Assembly (NCBI RefSeq): GCF_030052815.1
Contig: NC_079509.1
Coordinates: 41,100,750 to 41,164,749, forward strand
From: Hevea brasiliensis
Taxonomy: Eukaryota > Streptophyta > Magnoliopsida > Malpighiales > Euphorbiaceae
Length of the DNA: 64,000 bases
Direction of reading: 5' to 3'
Numbering within the stretch: the first letter of the stretch is position 1; each line of letters starts with the position of its first letter. Positions 46,511 to 59,300 of this stretch are shown piece after piece. Position numbers and translations under genes: made by a program. A model generated the notes under the pieces. It saw nothing but the letters and a program-made list of their open reading frames with translations. It was not told where the DNA came from and did no database searches.

Positions 46511-47928
46511 GGCTTGTTCTTGGCACTGTGCAGTGAAATGGCAGTTTGGCTTTGGCTGATAAGCGATAAGGAGAGAAATTCTTATCCAGTTTTAAAATTG
46601 TTGATCATACAATTTCTGATTTGAAGGCGTAGTTTATCTCTATGGTAATAAAAAATTATTGTTAATTAATTATTATTTAAAATATTTTTTTAGAAGTAAA
46701 TAATTAACTTTTTATTTTAAAAAATTTATAAAAAAATTATTATTTAATTTATATATTTTAATAAAATTAATTATTTAATTTTTTATTTTAAAAAATAAAT
46801 TATTAATTATTTCTATTTTTAATTTATTAACAAATTTTAATATTAACTTTCTTTGTTTAGTGAAATTAATTAATTAATTGGTATATAAATTATAAAAAAT
46901 TAATTAATTAATTTTTATAATTTAATTTTATTAACTTTTTAATCTATCTAATTATTTATATACTTAAAATATCTTGACCCTCTCATCTCATTTGTCTGTT
47001 CCTCTTACTTTTTTTTCTCTTTACTCATATTTCTTTTCTTTCCAACCTACACCATTTTCCCTTATTTGCTTCTTTTGATAGAAAAATGGAGTACAAGTTG
47101 TTTATACAGAAAGGGTAGTTAATTCTCCTATTTTCAAGTAATTAAGATGATAATATAAAAAATTATTATTCAATAGAAAAAATACAAAAAATGATACTTA
47201 TTGAATTGACTAAAAAAACTTAAAATGCTAAAAAAAATTTCAAATTCAGATTTAGTTAACATACAGCAAAATTTTCGTTTATATTCAGGAATATATTTTC
47301 AAAATATTGTATTTTTAAGAATATATAAATTAATTAATTAATTTTATTAAATAAAAATAATTAAATATTAGTTTTTTTTTTCAAAATATTAATACTAACT
47401 AATTAGTTTCACTAAAATAGAGTGACTAAATAATAGTTTTATGAGCATTAAAATTAATGGCTAACAGAAAATTTAATAAAAAGATTAAAGAGTTTAACAT
47501 AAGCAAAATACAAGGATTAAAATAATACATTTTTTAAATTACAATAAGTAAGTTTGTTAAATGCAAAGACTAAATAGTAATTTTTTATTTTACTATATTT
47601 ATATTAAATTTAGTGTCTTTATTTAAAAAATAAACTCATTATTTAGTCTATGAACTATTTAGTATCTCTTATTAACTTTTTTTTTTTTTATATACCATCC
47701 CCTTATACTATTATTAGCAATGCACAAGTTATATTGTTTTATAAATAGTATTAGTAATGCATGTATCATTTAATAATATCCATTCTTAAAATCATAATTA
47801 AAAAAAGTTTATATAGTAAATTTAGAGCTTGTAAATCAAACAAAAAAATCTACAAATTAAATGGACATAAAATTACAAATTAATCAATTAGTCTTGTAAT
47901 TAAATTCATAAAAATTAATGATAATTAA
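46511..47928. other. IF-3 upstream region and AT-rich intergenic DNA
   Basis: The first 100 bp presumably contain the IF-3 5' leader and promoter. The rest is AT-rich with many taattaatt phrases. No gene or clear element was recognised. Confidence 0.5.
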
Positions 47929-48326
47929 GGCAGTGTTTGAATATATGAATTTCATAAAATTTTACAGAATTCATTTGTAAATATAAAATTTAATTGTTTG
48001 ATTTAAATGAAAATTTATTTGGAATTCTTAATAATCAATTCCATAGAATTTATTATAACTAAATCAAATTTCATCAAAATTAATCAAATTTGTAAATGAA
48101 TTTCAAATTTAAAATCATATATACTTTAAGTGACAAAATTATCCTCTTATTATAGATTATTTTATTTTATTTTATTTTTTCTAAACACGAAATTCATTTC
48201 ATTTGAAATAAATTCCATATTTAATATAAATATACCAAATAAAGAAATTTATTTATAAATGAATTCTATCATGAATTCATTTGCAAATGAAATGCATTTT
48301 ACTATAAAATTGAATCAAACAGAGCC
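47929..48326. mobile_element. Tourist-like MITE (PIF/Harbinger type)
   Basis: The left terminus GGCAGTGTTTGA and the complement of the right terminus GGCTCTGTTTGA form an inverted repeat with two mismatches. A 3-bp TAA duplication flanks it (47926-47928 and 48327-48329), the size expected for PIF/Harbinger. Internal sequence is AT-rich with repeated aattcatttgtaaat and its complement. Length 398 bp. Confidence 0.75.
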
Positions 48327-48440
48327 TAAAAGAAAATTATTTATACTTCAACATAACTACTTAATTTGCTTTGCTAACATCCTCAAGCTTGGTGTATCTT
48401 TGAACCGTTATTAATTGTTTACTATGATAATTAACATTAT

Positions 48441-50691
48441 TGTAATGACCCAGCATGGGGGCCATCACCGGCACTATGGATCGAGTCAGTTTAAGACTGT
48501 CGGAACCCGTAGCAAGTCTAAAGACCTATTAGACATGAACATATTCTTGTATCTTACAATCCAAGCATACTTCAAACCATTACATTTTAATCTTTTCATC
48601 CATACTTAAAACATTCATAACATAGAATTGATTCCGAATTTAAACCTTTACATACATAGAAAATCATTAAAGTGTAATTAGCTCAAACCTACATACTCAC
48701 ATGAGTAGTTAGTTTAGATTTTAAACATACATAATTACATCACTTATACTTAATAAAAAAAACAATAATTAAATCCTAAGTACTAGCATAGTAACTATCC
48801 ATTTATAATTTACATGCCCATCTTTTTATACCACATGCATATAAACACCCTACAACTACTCCTGGTACTCAAACTCCAAGGACCCTTCTATTCCTACACT
48901 CCTGCATATGGAGTTAAGGGAAAAGGGTGAGCTTATACAAGCTTAGTGAGTAAACTAACCAACATTAGTTAATTATCCCATTCATTTCATGCATGTGCAA
49001 TGTAACATTTAAATGGGTTTTCACATCATAAACATTTCACGTAGGATGAACTTATCACTAGTGACTTCCCAAATCTAATGTGGTCGGCTTATACAAAGGC
49101 TCCTTAGGACTTTTACTTACAATATGACCTATGTCATGCACCAGGGGCATCGAAAAGATCTCTCCTTGGATTTTTATGGATCCATAACATACATAACATA
49201 ACGTAGTCATAACATGGGAGGAGTCAGTGGGTCATCTATCATCCATCAATGCACCAACATTAAATATGCAAATATGCAACATATTTGTGTTCTAGATACA
49301 TACATCCTAAATAAATATGACATGATGCATGAGGATGATCATAAATTAAATTTAAAAAGTTTACATTTATTAAGGTTAGAATTACTCACCTCTTGTAGCC
49401 TATCAACCACCTAACTCGAATGGTAGTTATTCTCGGATCCTTAACTTCTCAAGTCCCTCAAGTTCGATCTTATAACATCAGACCCTAAAGAGTTATACAA
49501 GAATATAAAGCTCTATACACATAATAAACATCTTATTCTAGGCTCTTGAGAACCATGAAACCATGTTTTGGAACCTTAGAAAAAAAAGGGAGAAAAAGTT
49601 AAGCAAAACCTACTTCAATTGCTGAAGTCCTGGACTTTAACTGCCGAAGTCTCAGGTTTCGGATGGCCTTTTAGTCCCATGTTGACTGTAGCTACTAAAG
49701 TCTTGGACTTTAGTTGCCAAACCTGAAAATTTTCCAGATATTCCAAAAAAGTGCATGCTTCGATTGTCAAAACTATGATTTTTGGCAATCGAACCTGGGT
49801 ATTTCTAGAATTCTCAAGTCAAAAATTTGTAAATTTAAACTCCCTAAAAGCCCCAAACTCATTTCAAAGTTTCAAAACATAAACCAAATACATATACACA
49901 TCGCTAAGGCTTAAAACAACTTGAAAACATGTTTAATTCCCACATACATAAATCAAAAACTCAAATCCTAGATTTTCCACTAGACCCAACATAACATATA
50001 TAAGGATTCCCTCAAATCCATCAAGGATAACTAGCCATTTAAGGCCTATAACACTTAAACATGGCTAAACTAACAATGAAAACATGCAATTTCAACATAA
50101 ATCACAAAACCCTAGTCCTAACATCCATAAATTTCCTAAAACTCATCTTAAACACAACTTCACATAAAATTGAAGTTGTAAAACCTAATTTGTCATCAAC
50201 ATGCTTGGATCTACCATGTAGATTAAGAAGAAAAGAAAGTTACCTCTTTTCTTAGAGCTTGGAGGTAAGAGAAATAAAGGTCCAAAGCTTGAATCTGCTC
50301 TCCCATGCTCTCTTATGGAGGAGTTGACCTCCAGATCTTGAAAAACCCAAGGAAATCTCTTCAAAGAGCTCTTTGTATGCTCCAGCAGTTAAGAGAGAGG
50401 GAAGAAGAGAAAAATCCAAGTGTTTTGGCAGAAAAACCAGCTTTGGTCCCTTTTTATACTCTCATTATTAGGGGACTTTTGATTTCCAGAAGCCTCAATT
50501 CTGGTTGCTAGAGTCCTTTCTGTCTAAAAGGGGTATAAACAGTAAAAAATACTTTGGCCACTGAAAGTCCATTCTTCAACTGTCAAAGTTCTTTCAATTG
50601 CTGAAGTTTCTTCACCCAAAATACACTTAAAAACTTTTCTTTGTTCAAAACCATTAAAACATTTTTATTTTTAAAAGAATTTTGAACACAC

Positions 50692-50738
<47 letters not shown>

Positions 50739-50871
50739 CTACCTCCATTCCCTTATCTGTAGAACCTTTGAATTTGCCACACACACACACACTTCTACCC
50801 CCATTCCCTTATCCGTAGAACCTTCGAATTTGCCAAAATATTCTATCTACGATAGAAATTTAGACATCACA
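48441..50871 (-). mobile_element. 3' LTR of the antisense Ty3/gypsy element
   Basis: A long LTR of about 2.4 kb starts TGTAATGACC and ends GACATCACA on the + strand; in element sense it runs TGTGATGTC to CATTACA. It adjoins gypsy coding remnants at 50994 onward. It contains a (CA)n tract at about 50692-50735 and a repeated unit of roughly 60 bp (acttctacctccattccctt, occurring twice). The opposite LTR is not in the window. Confidence 0.7.
50692..50735. repeat. (CA)n microsatellite in gypsy LTR
   Basis: About 20 CA units, with a second shorter CA run about 45 bp downstream as part of a duplicated 60-bp unit. Confidence 0.95.
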
Positions 50872-50993
50872 AAATGGTCAATGTTACATTCTTCACCCTT
50901 AAAAACATTCGTCCTCAAATGTTAAAACAAACACATAACAAGCATAACATAACATTTATAACATACATAATATACCTAGAAAAGTTAGGGATA

Positions 50994-53391
50994 TTATTGT
51001 ATCATGGGATCACGTGTTTCCCACGTGCACTCTTCCATGTTGTGACATTTCCATGACACCTTGATCATAGGTATCTCCTTGTTCCTTAGCTTCCTTATTT
51101 GTGTGTCCAGGATTTGAATAGGTTGTGTAACATAGGAAAGATCTTTCGAAATTTCCATGTCTAGTTCACTTATAACTTTGTTCGGACCTGATACGTATTT
51201 TTGTAACATAGAAACATAGAACACCGAATGGATTCTTTCCATTTTTGGTGGTAAAGCTAACTTATAAGATATATTTTTGACCCTTTACAGCACTTTATTT
51301 GGTCCAATATATCTCCGAGCTAGTTTGCCTCTCTTTTTAAACCAGATGGCACCCTTCATTGGAGATACCTTTAGAAGCACCATGTCCCCTTTTAGGAAAA
51401 CCAATTCTCTACTAAGGAGATCTATATAGCTTTTCTGTCTACTAGTTGCTATCTTTAACCTTACCCTAATTAAAGGCATGGCTTGATTAGTGATTTCCAC
51501 TAACTCCATTCTTACTAAGGCTCCTTCACCTACTTCTTCCTAACACATAGGAGAACTATATTTTCTCCCATACTGAGCTTCAAATGGTACCACTCCGATG
51601 CTAGAGTGATAAATGTTATTGTAGGCAAATGATGAAGTCAAATTATATAGACATTTAGGGTTAATATTCATTGCATCTTATTAGCATTTAGTTTTTTTTT
51701 ATGTTTATTTTTAAGTGTTTTTAGTAATAAATTAGAAAACCTATTAATCCAACCCAATTCTTTGGTTTTTATATTTTATCAGGTGTTTTTATGTGGTTTT
51801 AGAGCTAAGGATGAGTATGATAGAGGTCTAGAGGTTAAAACGTGAAGAATAAAAGGTTAGAAGCATTACACGACCCATGTAACCTACTCCATGTAACCTC
51901 TTGGACCTCGTGTAACCTTCTAGACGAAAGAAAACTAAAAAATTCAAGCTACGAAAAACTACACGGGGTACCCTGTGTAACGTTACACAGCTTATGTACT
52001 ATCCCCAGATAACAATTTTAACCCAACTTTTCTTTCTTCTAACTCAACCTGAATAGACTTCTAAGGCTTCCAGGACTCTGAAAAAAGAGTTTTTACTCCA
52101 GATATAAATATAATAAATCAAGAATTGAGAAAGGAGAACCAATTTACATTCAATAGGGCACATTAACTTCAAGAAAGGCAAATGAGAAATAAGATCTGTA
52201 AGATTGCTAGAAGGGATTTTCAGTTGAAATTCCAAAAGCATAAGGCTGCAATTCTCCATTTGGGTACTTTTATTCTATTTTTTTCTCATTTCTTTTCTTT
52301 ACTTTATAAACTCGAATGTAAAACTTACCATGTGTGAGTAGTTTTTTATTCTAGGGTTAGGGATTAAGCACTCTCAATTTAATTATAGATATATATATTA
52401 GGTATTTTGTTCTTTAATTCAATCTCTTGTGCTCTTAATGCATGTTATGTGTTGGTATCTACTTAGTATTAATTTTAGATATTAATTGAATGACTAAAAG
52501 GTGAAGATTAATATTAGAAAATCAAGATTTTAAACTTAGGATTCTTGATCTAGATATAGGTTAAATTCTATGTGGATCTAACAATTAATAAAAGAATATA
52601 ATAGGTTTTAATTAATTTAATTGCCACAAAAGTAGGATTTAGGTTAATTAAAATACACATTGAGTACCTTGAGAGAGGAATTAAGATAACTTAGGATTAA
52701 TTTCCTTCAAAGTAATAATCTCTCATTTATTGAATGGATTAGATTGATTTTATAATTGATTGAAGTGTGAACCCTTAGCTCTAGAATGTTCTTATTAATT
52801 GATATTCAAGTTTAGTTAATTGTTTTAGATTTTATTTCTTTTAATTTAGATTTAATTACTATTTCTCTACAACTCGATCGTCTAGATAATTAAAATCACT
52901 ATAGTTTGGTACTCAACATGGTCCTCATAGGAATGATACTCTACTAACTACGATATTACTTGTTCGCAATCCGTTCACTTGTGAGGTTGTAAACTAGCAA
53001 ACAACAAACCCAACTAAAGGAAGGTACTTTTTCCATGATTCTCCAAAGTTAAATACATGCATTCTCAGCATATCCTTCAAAGTCTGTATAGTCCTTTCTG
53101 ACTGTCTATCTATTTGAGATAAAAAGTTGTGTTGAATTCTAACCTGGTACCTAACTCATTTTAAAGACAACACCCAAACCTTGATGTGAACTATGGTCCT
53201 CTGTCAGAGACTATTGTCACTGGAGATCCATGCAACCTTATTATCTCTGCCACATACACCTTATCCAACTTATCCCTAGAATAGTTAGCTCTAATAGGAA
53301 TAAAGTGAGCAGTCTTGGTTAACATGTCCACTATAACCCATATGGAGTCATGTTTGTTGGAGGCTACTGGTAAGCCTACAATAAAGTCCAT
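50994..53391 (-). pseudogene. Ty3/gypsy pol 3' fragment (integrase to chromodomain-like end)
   Basis: In element order, 53391-53191 encodes integrase core (MDFIVGLPVASNKHDSIWVI and VAEIIRLHGSPVTIVSDRGP). After a shift, ESWKKYLPLV lies near 53040. Then comes a 1.4 kb insertion, and the frame resumes with [13 protein letters not shown] (about 51625). 51509-51285 (VLLKVSPMKGAIWFKKRGK) and 51242-50994 (a chromodomain-like end, VSWKCHNMEECTWE) follow. Everything upstream of integrase is missing because another gypsy LTR begins exactly at 53393. Several frame breaks: non-functional. Confidence 0.82.
51635..53017. mobile_element. Probable solo LTR inserted in gypsy integrase
   Basis: A non-coding block of about 1.4 kb separates two parts of the conserved integrase phrase PLV...SFAYNN. 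It begins near TGAAGTCAAATT and ends near TAGCAAACAACA. The distal part (gttcgcaatccgttcacttg) resembles the end of Athila/Tat-type gypsy LTRs as I remember them. It has no coding region, primer site or second LTR. I could not settle a clean 5-bp target duplication, so the exact ends and the solo-LTR label are tentative. Confidence 0.45.
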
Positions 53392-53392
53392 T

Positions 53393-56300
53393 GTAACACC
53401 CCTATTTGTATAGCCTGGTATATTTCACTATTTCGGTGACCGGAGCCGGTCCGGACAATTAAGGGGATTAGAACCACACTTAAGACAACTAGATAAGCTA
53501 TAAACACAAATAATTAGTAATTACTAATTAGTTAAGTATAAATAAAAAAAACAGAACATAAGAAGTTAAACGAGCCGAGAGTCACAGCGATGGGTGACCT
53601 TCTCGGGAACGACTACAAAGTCGATTTAAACTCAAATTTCAAACCGTAAAATGTGACGCTGCGGTCCCTAGGACCATTATAAACACAGTGGAAAAGAGAA
53701 AATCATGAAAAAGAATTGTTAAGCCAGTCAAATAATTAGGTCAGGGAGCCGGAAGGAATATTGAATTATTTGCAAATCGGGTTGAACCGGCGAGGGGCAA
53801 TTTGGTCAATTGACCCCGAGAGCTGACTCTTAACCTAACTGTCAAATAAAATAGGAGAAAAAAAAATTTCAGAATCGAGAATTAAATTAAAGAACTATTG
53901 AAAATTAATGAAAATGAAAAAAAAAAGAAAAAAAAAGCTTTATTTCATCATCTTGATGACATCACAAATGATGTCAAAATAAAAATTAATTTTGCCCAAT
54001 AATTGACCAAGTCAAATGGCTAATTTAAGAGATAAATAACATAAAAAAAAAAAGAAATTCATTTTGCTTCTTTCTTTCTCCTTCTTACCGATTCGTCTCT
54101 TTCTCTCATCTTTCTCATTTTCTTCCTCCACCATGAAAGCTTGTGTTAAGCTCTCACAACCCTAAAAACCTCCATTAATTTCACAACTCCCTTAAGAAAA
54201 AATTTCCCTTGAGCTTTGATTTGAAGATTGAAAAAAAAAAAGATAAGGAAAATTGAAGGATTGGAGAAGTGGAAATTCACAAATTTAGGTAAGTCCATTT
54301 TCTCTTTTAAATTAAGTATTATGAATGGATATGAGGTTGAATAAGTGTGAATTGCATGGAAAATATGAAAAATCATGCTTGTTAGGAGTCATAAAAAAAA
54401 TTTAGCAGCCATGAGATTGAGTGGAGATGATATGTTTTAGTGTAATAAATTATGTACATAAGTTCAATGGAAGTAGTTGTTGTGCTTAGAATGTTTCAAT
54501 TTCATGAATTGTGCAAATTAAAAAAATTTAGGGTTCTTGGTGCCATTGAAATTGGGAGAAAAATTTGAGAATTAGCCAAATGATGTAGTTAACCTTATTT
54601 GAGTTGAAAAATGGTCATGTATGACCAAATGAAGTGTTTCAGAAGTGTTGGAGTTGAGATCAAATTCGGATTGAGTGTGGTCATGCTGCTGGCAGCAAGA
54701 CCAAGGTCCCTTTGAGGGACCAAAAATGAAAATTTACAAGTCCAATTGGTATGAGACAAATTGGGAATGAAAATAGACACTAAACGACACAATTTTCATT
54801 TAGGAAGCATGCCAAAAAAGTGACCAAAACCTAGTGAATAAATTGACCAAATCCAGAAAATTTCAGTATGCCCTGTACAAACTGACCAAATGAACAGTGT
54901 TTGTTCATTTGGCTATAACTTGAGCTAGGCAGGTCTAAATGACCTGAAATTTTACCAGTGGTTAGATGAGATATAGACCTAAAACTTTTATGAAGAACAC
55001 AAACCCAAATTGTGCAATTAACCAAGTCATTTGGCCACCCCAATTTGGTGACCTAAAACTGCCAGAACCAAAATTGCCCAGAAAATCTGGGTTGAGTCCA
55101 ATCCGGCAGCCATAGTTCAAATGGCTATAACTTGAGCTACAAAACTCCAATTGGAGTGATTCAAAAAGGAAAATAAACTTAAGACAATAGAGAATATTTT
55201 CTATGAAGAAAGTTTTACCAAATTTCAACAGTAAAATGACCAATGGAACAGTGCAACCTTAGACACCAAAACTGAAAAATTATCAAATTTGCCTAAAAGA
55301 CTTAGAATTTGAGTAAATAACCAAAACCAACAAATTTAGTGACCAAAATGTGGTATGTGGGTGAAGTTGGAGTTCCCATACCTATTAAGCCTTAGAAAGT
55401 CAACAATTTGACTTGAATAGTGTAATGAATAGTAACTCCGAAATACAAAATTTAAAGAACGTCGAGTTTAGCACATTAGAGCTAGGCAAAAGTGAAGTTA
55501 AATTTATTTTTGGATTTATGCTAAGTTATGGTACTGAAATACTGCGAAATTGTGTTTCAGTTGAGAAGAACACCGAGAAAGAACCCGAAGAATCGAGTCA
55601 AAGCCAGGAGGCGACTCGTTTAAGGTTTGTGCACAACGTATAAATTTTGCAAATTATTTTTTGCATATGGTTTTGAATAATTTGATATAGTGAATTGTGA
55701 CATTATTTATGATGCTTTGATTTAAATTTGTTGAAAGTTATTGTGTATATTTGAAATGGCAATGTTTGGTAAATTGTTAAGATAAGTTTTGAAACCACAG
55801 TGTCATGACCATATATTTGAACACCTCACTAGCATGATTAGTGGGGGTAATCAGTTTTGAATTTTGATTCCTTCTCTGGATGAAGTGTTGAGGTGTGTGC
55901 CAGTAGAAGAGGAACTTGAATGGATATTCATATATTTGAGCTAGCTAGCCTTGTGATATGACTTCTCCTTAGCCTTTGGCTATTGAGATTATATTTGTTT
56001 CGAATGGCATGATATAACTGTGGGTTTTATGAAATGTGATTTGATACTTCGAAATGAAATTGTTTGGGATTAAAATCTCATAATTCATGTTTTGTATTTA
56101 ATTCTCATGTTCAGACCAATTTTTGAGTAAATGTGATTTAAATTCTGCATAAAGATTATTCTAATATGTTGTGCACCATTGAGTCCTAGTACTTAGCGAT
56201 AGCTGTTATTGCTGTCACAGATTTAGAGACTAGAGGAGCAGCAGATTGAGCTGCTGAGGATTGAGGATCTATCAGCTTGAAGTTATTGGGTATAATTTAT

Positions 56301-59300
56301 ACCCTGACTGTAAATATTTCTTTTGATGTATGTATTGTACATAAATGTATGGACATGTAAATTCAGTCTTGAGCAGCTTGTACAAAGTTTGTATAAAGTT
56401 TGTAATAAATTTTAGTTGAATTTCTCTTAATGTAAATTTTGTAATGATATATATAAATTGTTTTGTCCTTAATGAAATATGAATGGAACAATTTTGAATG
56501 AAATGGATTGCTAGTATTTTGATGATCATTGGATAGTGGATTTTAAATTTGGAAGTTGATAAATGTGTTGAGAAATTGGTTGAGATTGAGTATGAATTTG
56601 AAGCAGTGGTTGAAAAATTATTGGAAGTGCCTTTTTCAGGTATTTGAAGAACTGTTTTCTCAAAATACAGACGAAACTCTGGCAAAATTTTTATAAAATT
56701 TGCGGAAAAATAAAATGGGCCAAAAATTTCAACTAGCTTCCAACTTAAATTAAATGTTTGATACCAACTAACAAATGCTCACCACTTATCAAAAGTAAGA
56801 AAATTGTTTTAAAATCCCTTGTAGGGTGCTTAATGAGTTATCGGTAGGTGAAGTTCAGTAGTTCATTAGGTATTCTATGGGATCATGTTATGCCTTATAG
56901 AGGGGTAAGGTGTGACATGTTTTAGTGGTATCAGAGCAAATTTTTGAAGTATGTTTTAACTTGAGAATTTGTGTCTTTTCTTTGTTAAGTACAACTGCTC
57001 AATGTCCATATTTGTTACATACAGTGCATTATACCATAAATATGAACTAACGGAGGGAAATCTCCATGTGTTACTTGTTCAAGAGATACCCTAACTTCAG
57101 ACTGAAATGGAAGAAGGGGATAGCTCAGTTGAGCAGTCTGTTGAAGCTGAGGCACAAGGGGAAGCCCTAGCTCTACAGAATGTCAGTGGATCTGTAGCAC
57201 CAGCCCCACAAATGCCGCAGTTTTCTGCACAGTTTGCATAGCAGATGGCTGCGATGTTTCAACAAATGGCTGGGGGTGTACCTGCTCAAGCTCCACCCCA
57301 GACACCTGTGGTACAACCACTGCCTCCAGCCAGACAGTATGATAAATTATTGAAGTATGAGGCTACAGAATTTAAGGGTATAGTGGACCCTTTAGAGGCA
57401 GAGCAATGGTTTGAAAGAATGGACAGAGTATTTAAGAAGCTGCACTGCCAAGATGAACTGAAGTTTGAATATTCTGTGTCGCTACTGCAAGGGGATGCGT
57501 ATGATTGGTGGAAGACCATCCCCCACAGCTTGGCTGAACCACCAGTACTAACCTGGGACGACTTCATCAGAGAATTCAGATAAAAATGCATCCTAGACGC
57601 ATATGTGGATCAAAAATTGCCAGAATTTTTGAGTTTGAAACAAGAGAACCGATCAGTGATAGAGTATGAGAGGGAGTTCTCCCGCTTAAGTCATTATGTT
57701 GGGAGTCTCCTTTCCACCAGTAAGGTAAGATGCAAGAGATTTGAGACTGGTTTGAAGCCCAGTTTGAGAATGCAAGTAGTGGGATTCAGACACAGTAATT
57801 TTTCAGAACTTATGTCTCAAGCACTTGAGCTGGAGAGAATTGAATCAGAAGCGAGCCCAACAAAAGAAAAATCAGAGAAAGCTGAGAAATCAGAAAAAGA
57901 TAAGGGGGAAAAGTCAGTAGAACTAAGTTCTGGTGGTACCTCTGGAAAGAAGAAGAAATTTAGTGGATCCAGCAGGGGTCGAGGTGGAAGATTTGGAAGA
58001 GGCAGATTTTCTGGACAGAGATCCCCGAGGTCTGGTCAGCAGTCGAGCAGGGGTTCATATTTTGCCCGCCCCTGTGAGACTTGTGGCAAGATTCATATGG
58101 GGGAATGCTATTGGGCCACTGGAGCCTGTTTTAACTGTGGAGGCAAAGGCCATTTAGCAAGAGACTATACTAGTGCTCCTAAATATAGTCCAGCTCCTAC
58201 TACTGCCGAAGGATCTATTCAGAGTCCTGCTCCTAGAGGTTCATAGTCTGTTGGCAGAGGAAGAGGCAGAGGTAGAGGCACTGCTTCTGGCAGTCAGGGC
58301 ATGGTTGGTCAGTCAGCACAAGGAAGTGCTTCAGCCATAGTCTACATGATGAGATAGCGAGAAGAGGCTGAGACTTCCGATGTGGTAGCCGATACATTCT
58401 CTATCTCTGATCAAGAAGTATTTGTGTTGTTTGATCCGGGTTCAACCCACTCATATGTTAGTGCTAGCATAGTAGGTTCACTTGCTGTTCCATGTGTCCA
58501 AATGGGTTTTGAAGTGCTAGTAACTAGTCCGTTAGGACAAGAGGTCCGGGTCAACAGAATTTATAGAGACTGTCCTTTGGTGATCCAAGGACATGTTTTT
58601 CTGTTAGATTTGATTGAAATGCCCTTCAGAGAGTATGATATTATCTTGGGCATGGATTGGTTAGCTAGGCATCATGCTATAATTGACTATATATTGAAGA
58701 CAGTCACTTTTGGTCTCCCTCTATACGGTGATGTGGTAATACATGGGGAGAGGCATTTACAGCCATCAAACATCATTTCGGCTACACTAGCCAAAAGAAT
58801 GATCAGGAAGGGGTGTGAAGCATACTTGGCACATGTGATAGACACCCAAGTGGGGAGTCCAGCACTGAGGGACATCCCTACTGTATGTGACTTTCCAGAT
58901 ATATTTCCTTATGAATTGCCAGGATTACCTCCAGAAAGAGAAGTGCAGTTTGAAATTGATGTTATACCTGGTGTGGACCCAATCTTCATAATGCCATACA
59001 GAATGGCACCCGCAGAATTAAAAGAATTGAAAGTGCAGTTACAAGAACTGCTTGACAAGGGCTTTATCCGCCCTAGTGTGTCACCTTGGGGAGCGCCAGT
59101 GTTGTTTGTAAAGAAGAAAGATGGCACTCTCCGCTTGTGTATTGATTATCGACAGTTGAGTAAGGTGACAATAAAGAATAGATACCCATTGCCCCGCATT
59201 GATGACTTGTTTGATCAGTTGAGGGGTGTAGCTGTGTTCTCCAAAATTGACCTGAGATCAGGTTATTATCAGCTGAAAGTACAAGAGCAGAGTATTTCTA

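Noticed and set aside
54146..56685. Several minus-strand frames in the gypsy 5' LTR
   Set aside because: Lie inside a long non-coding LTR, mutually overlapping and without recognisable content.
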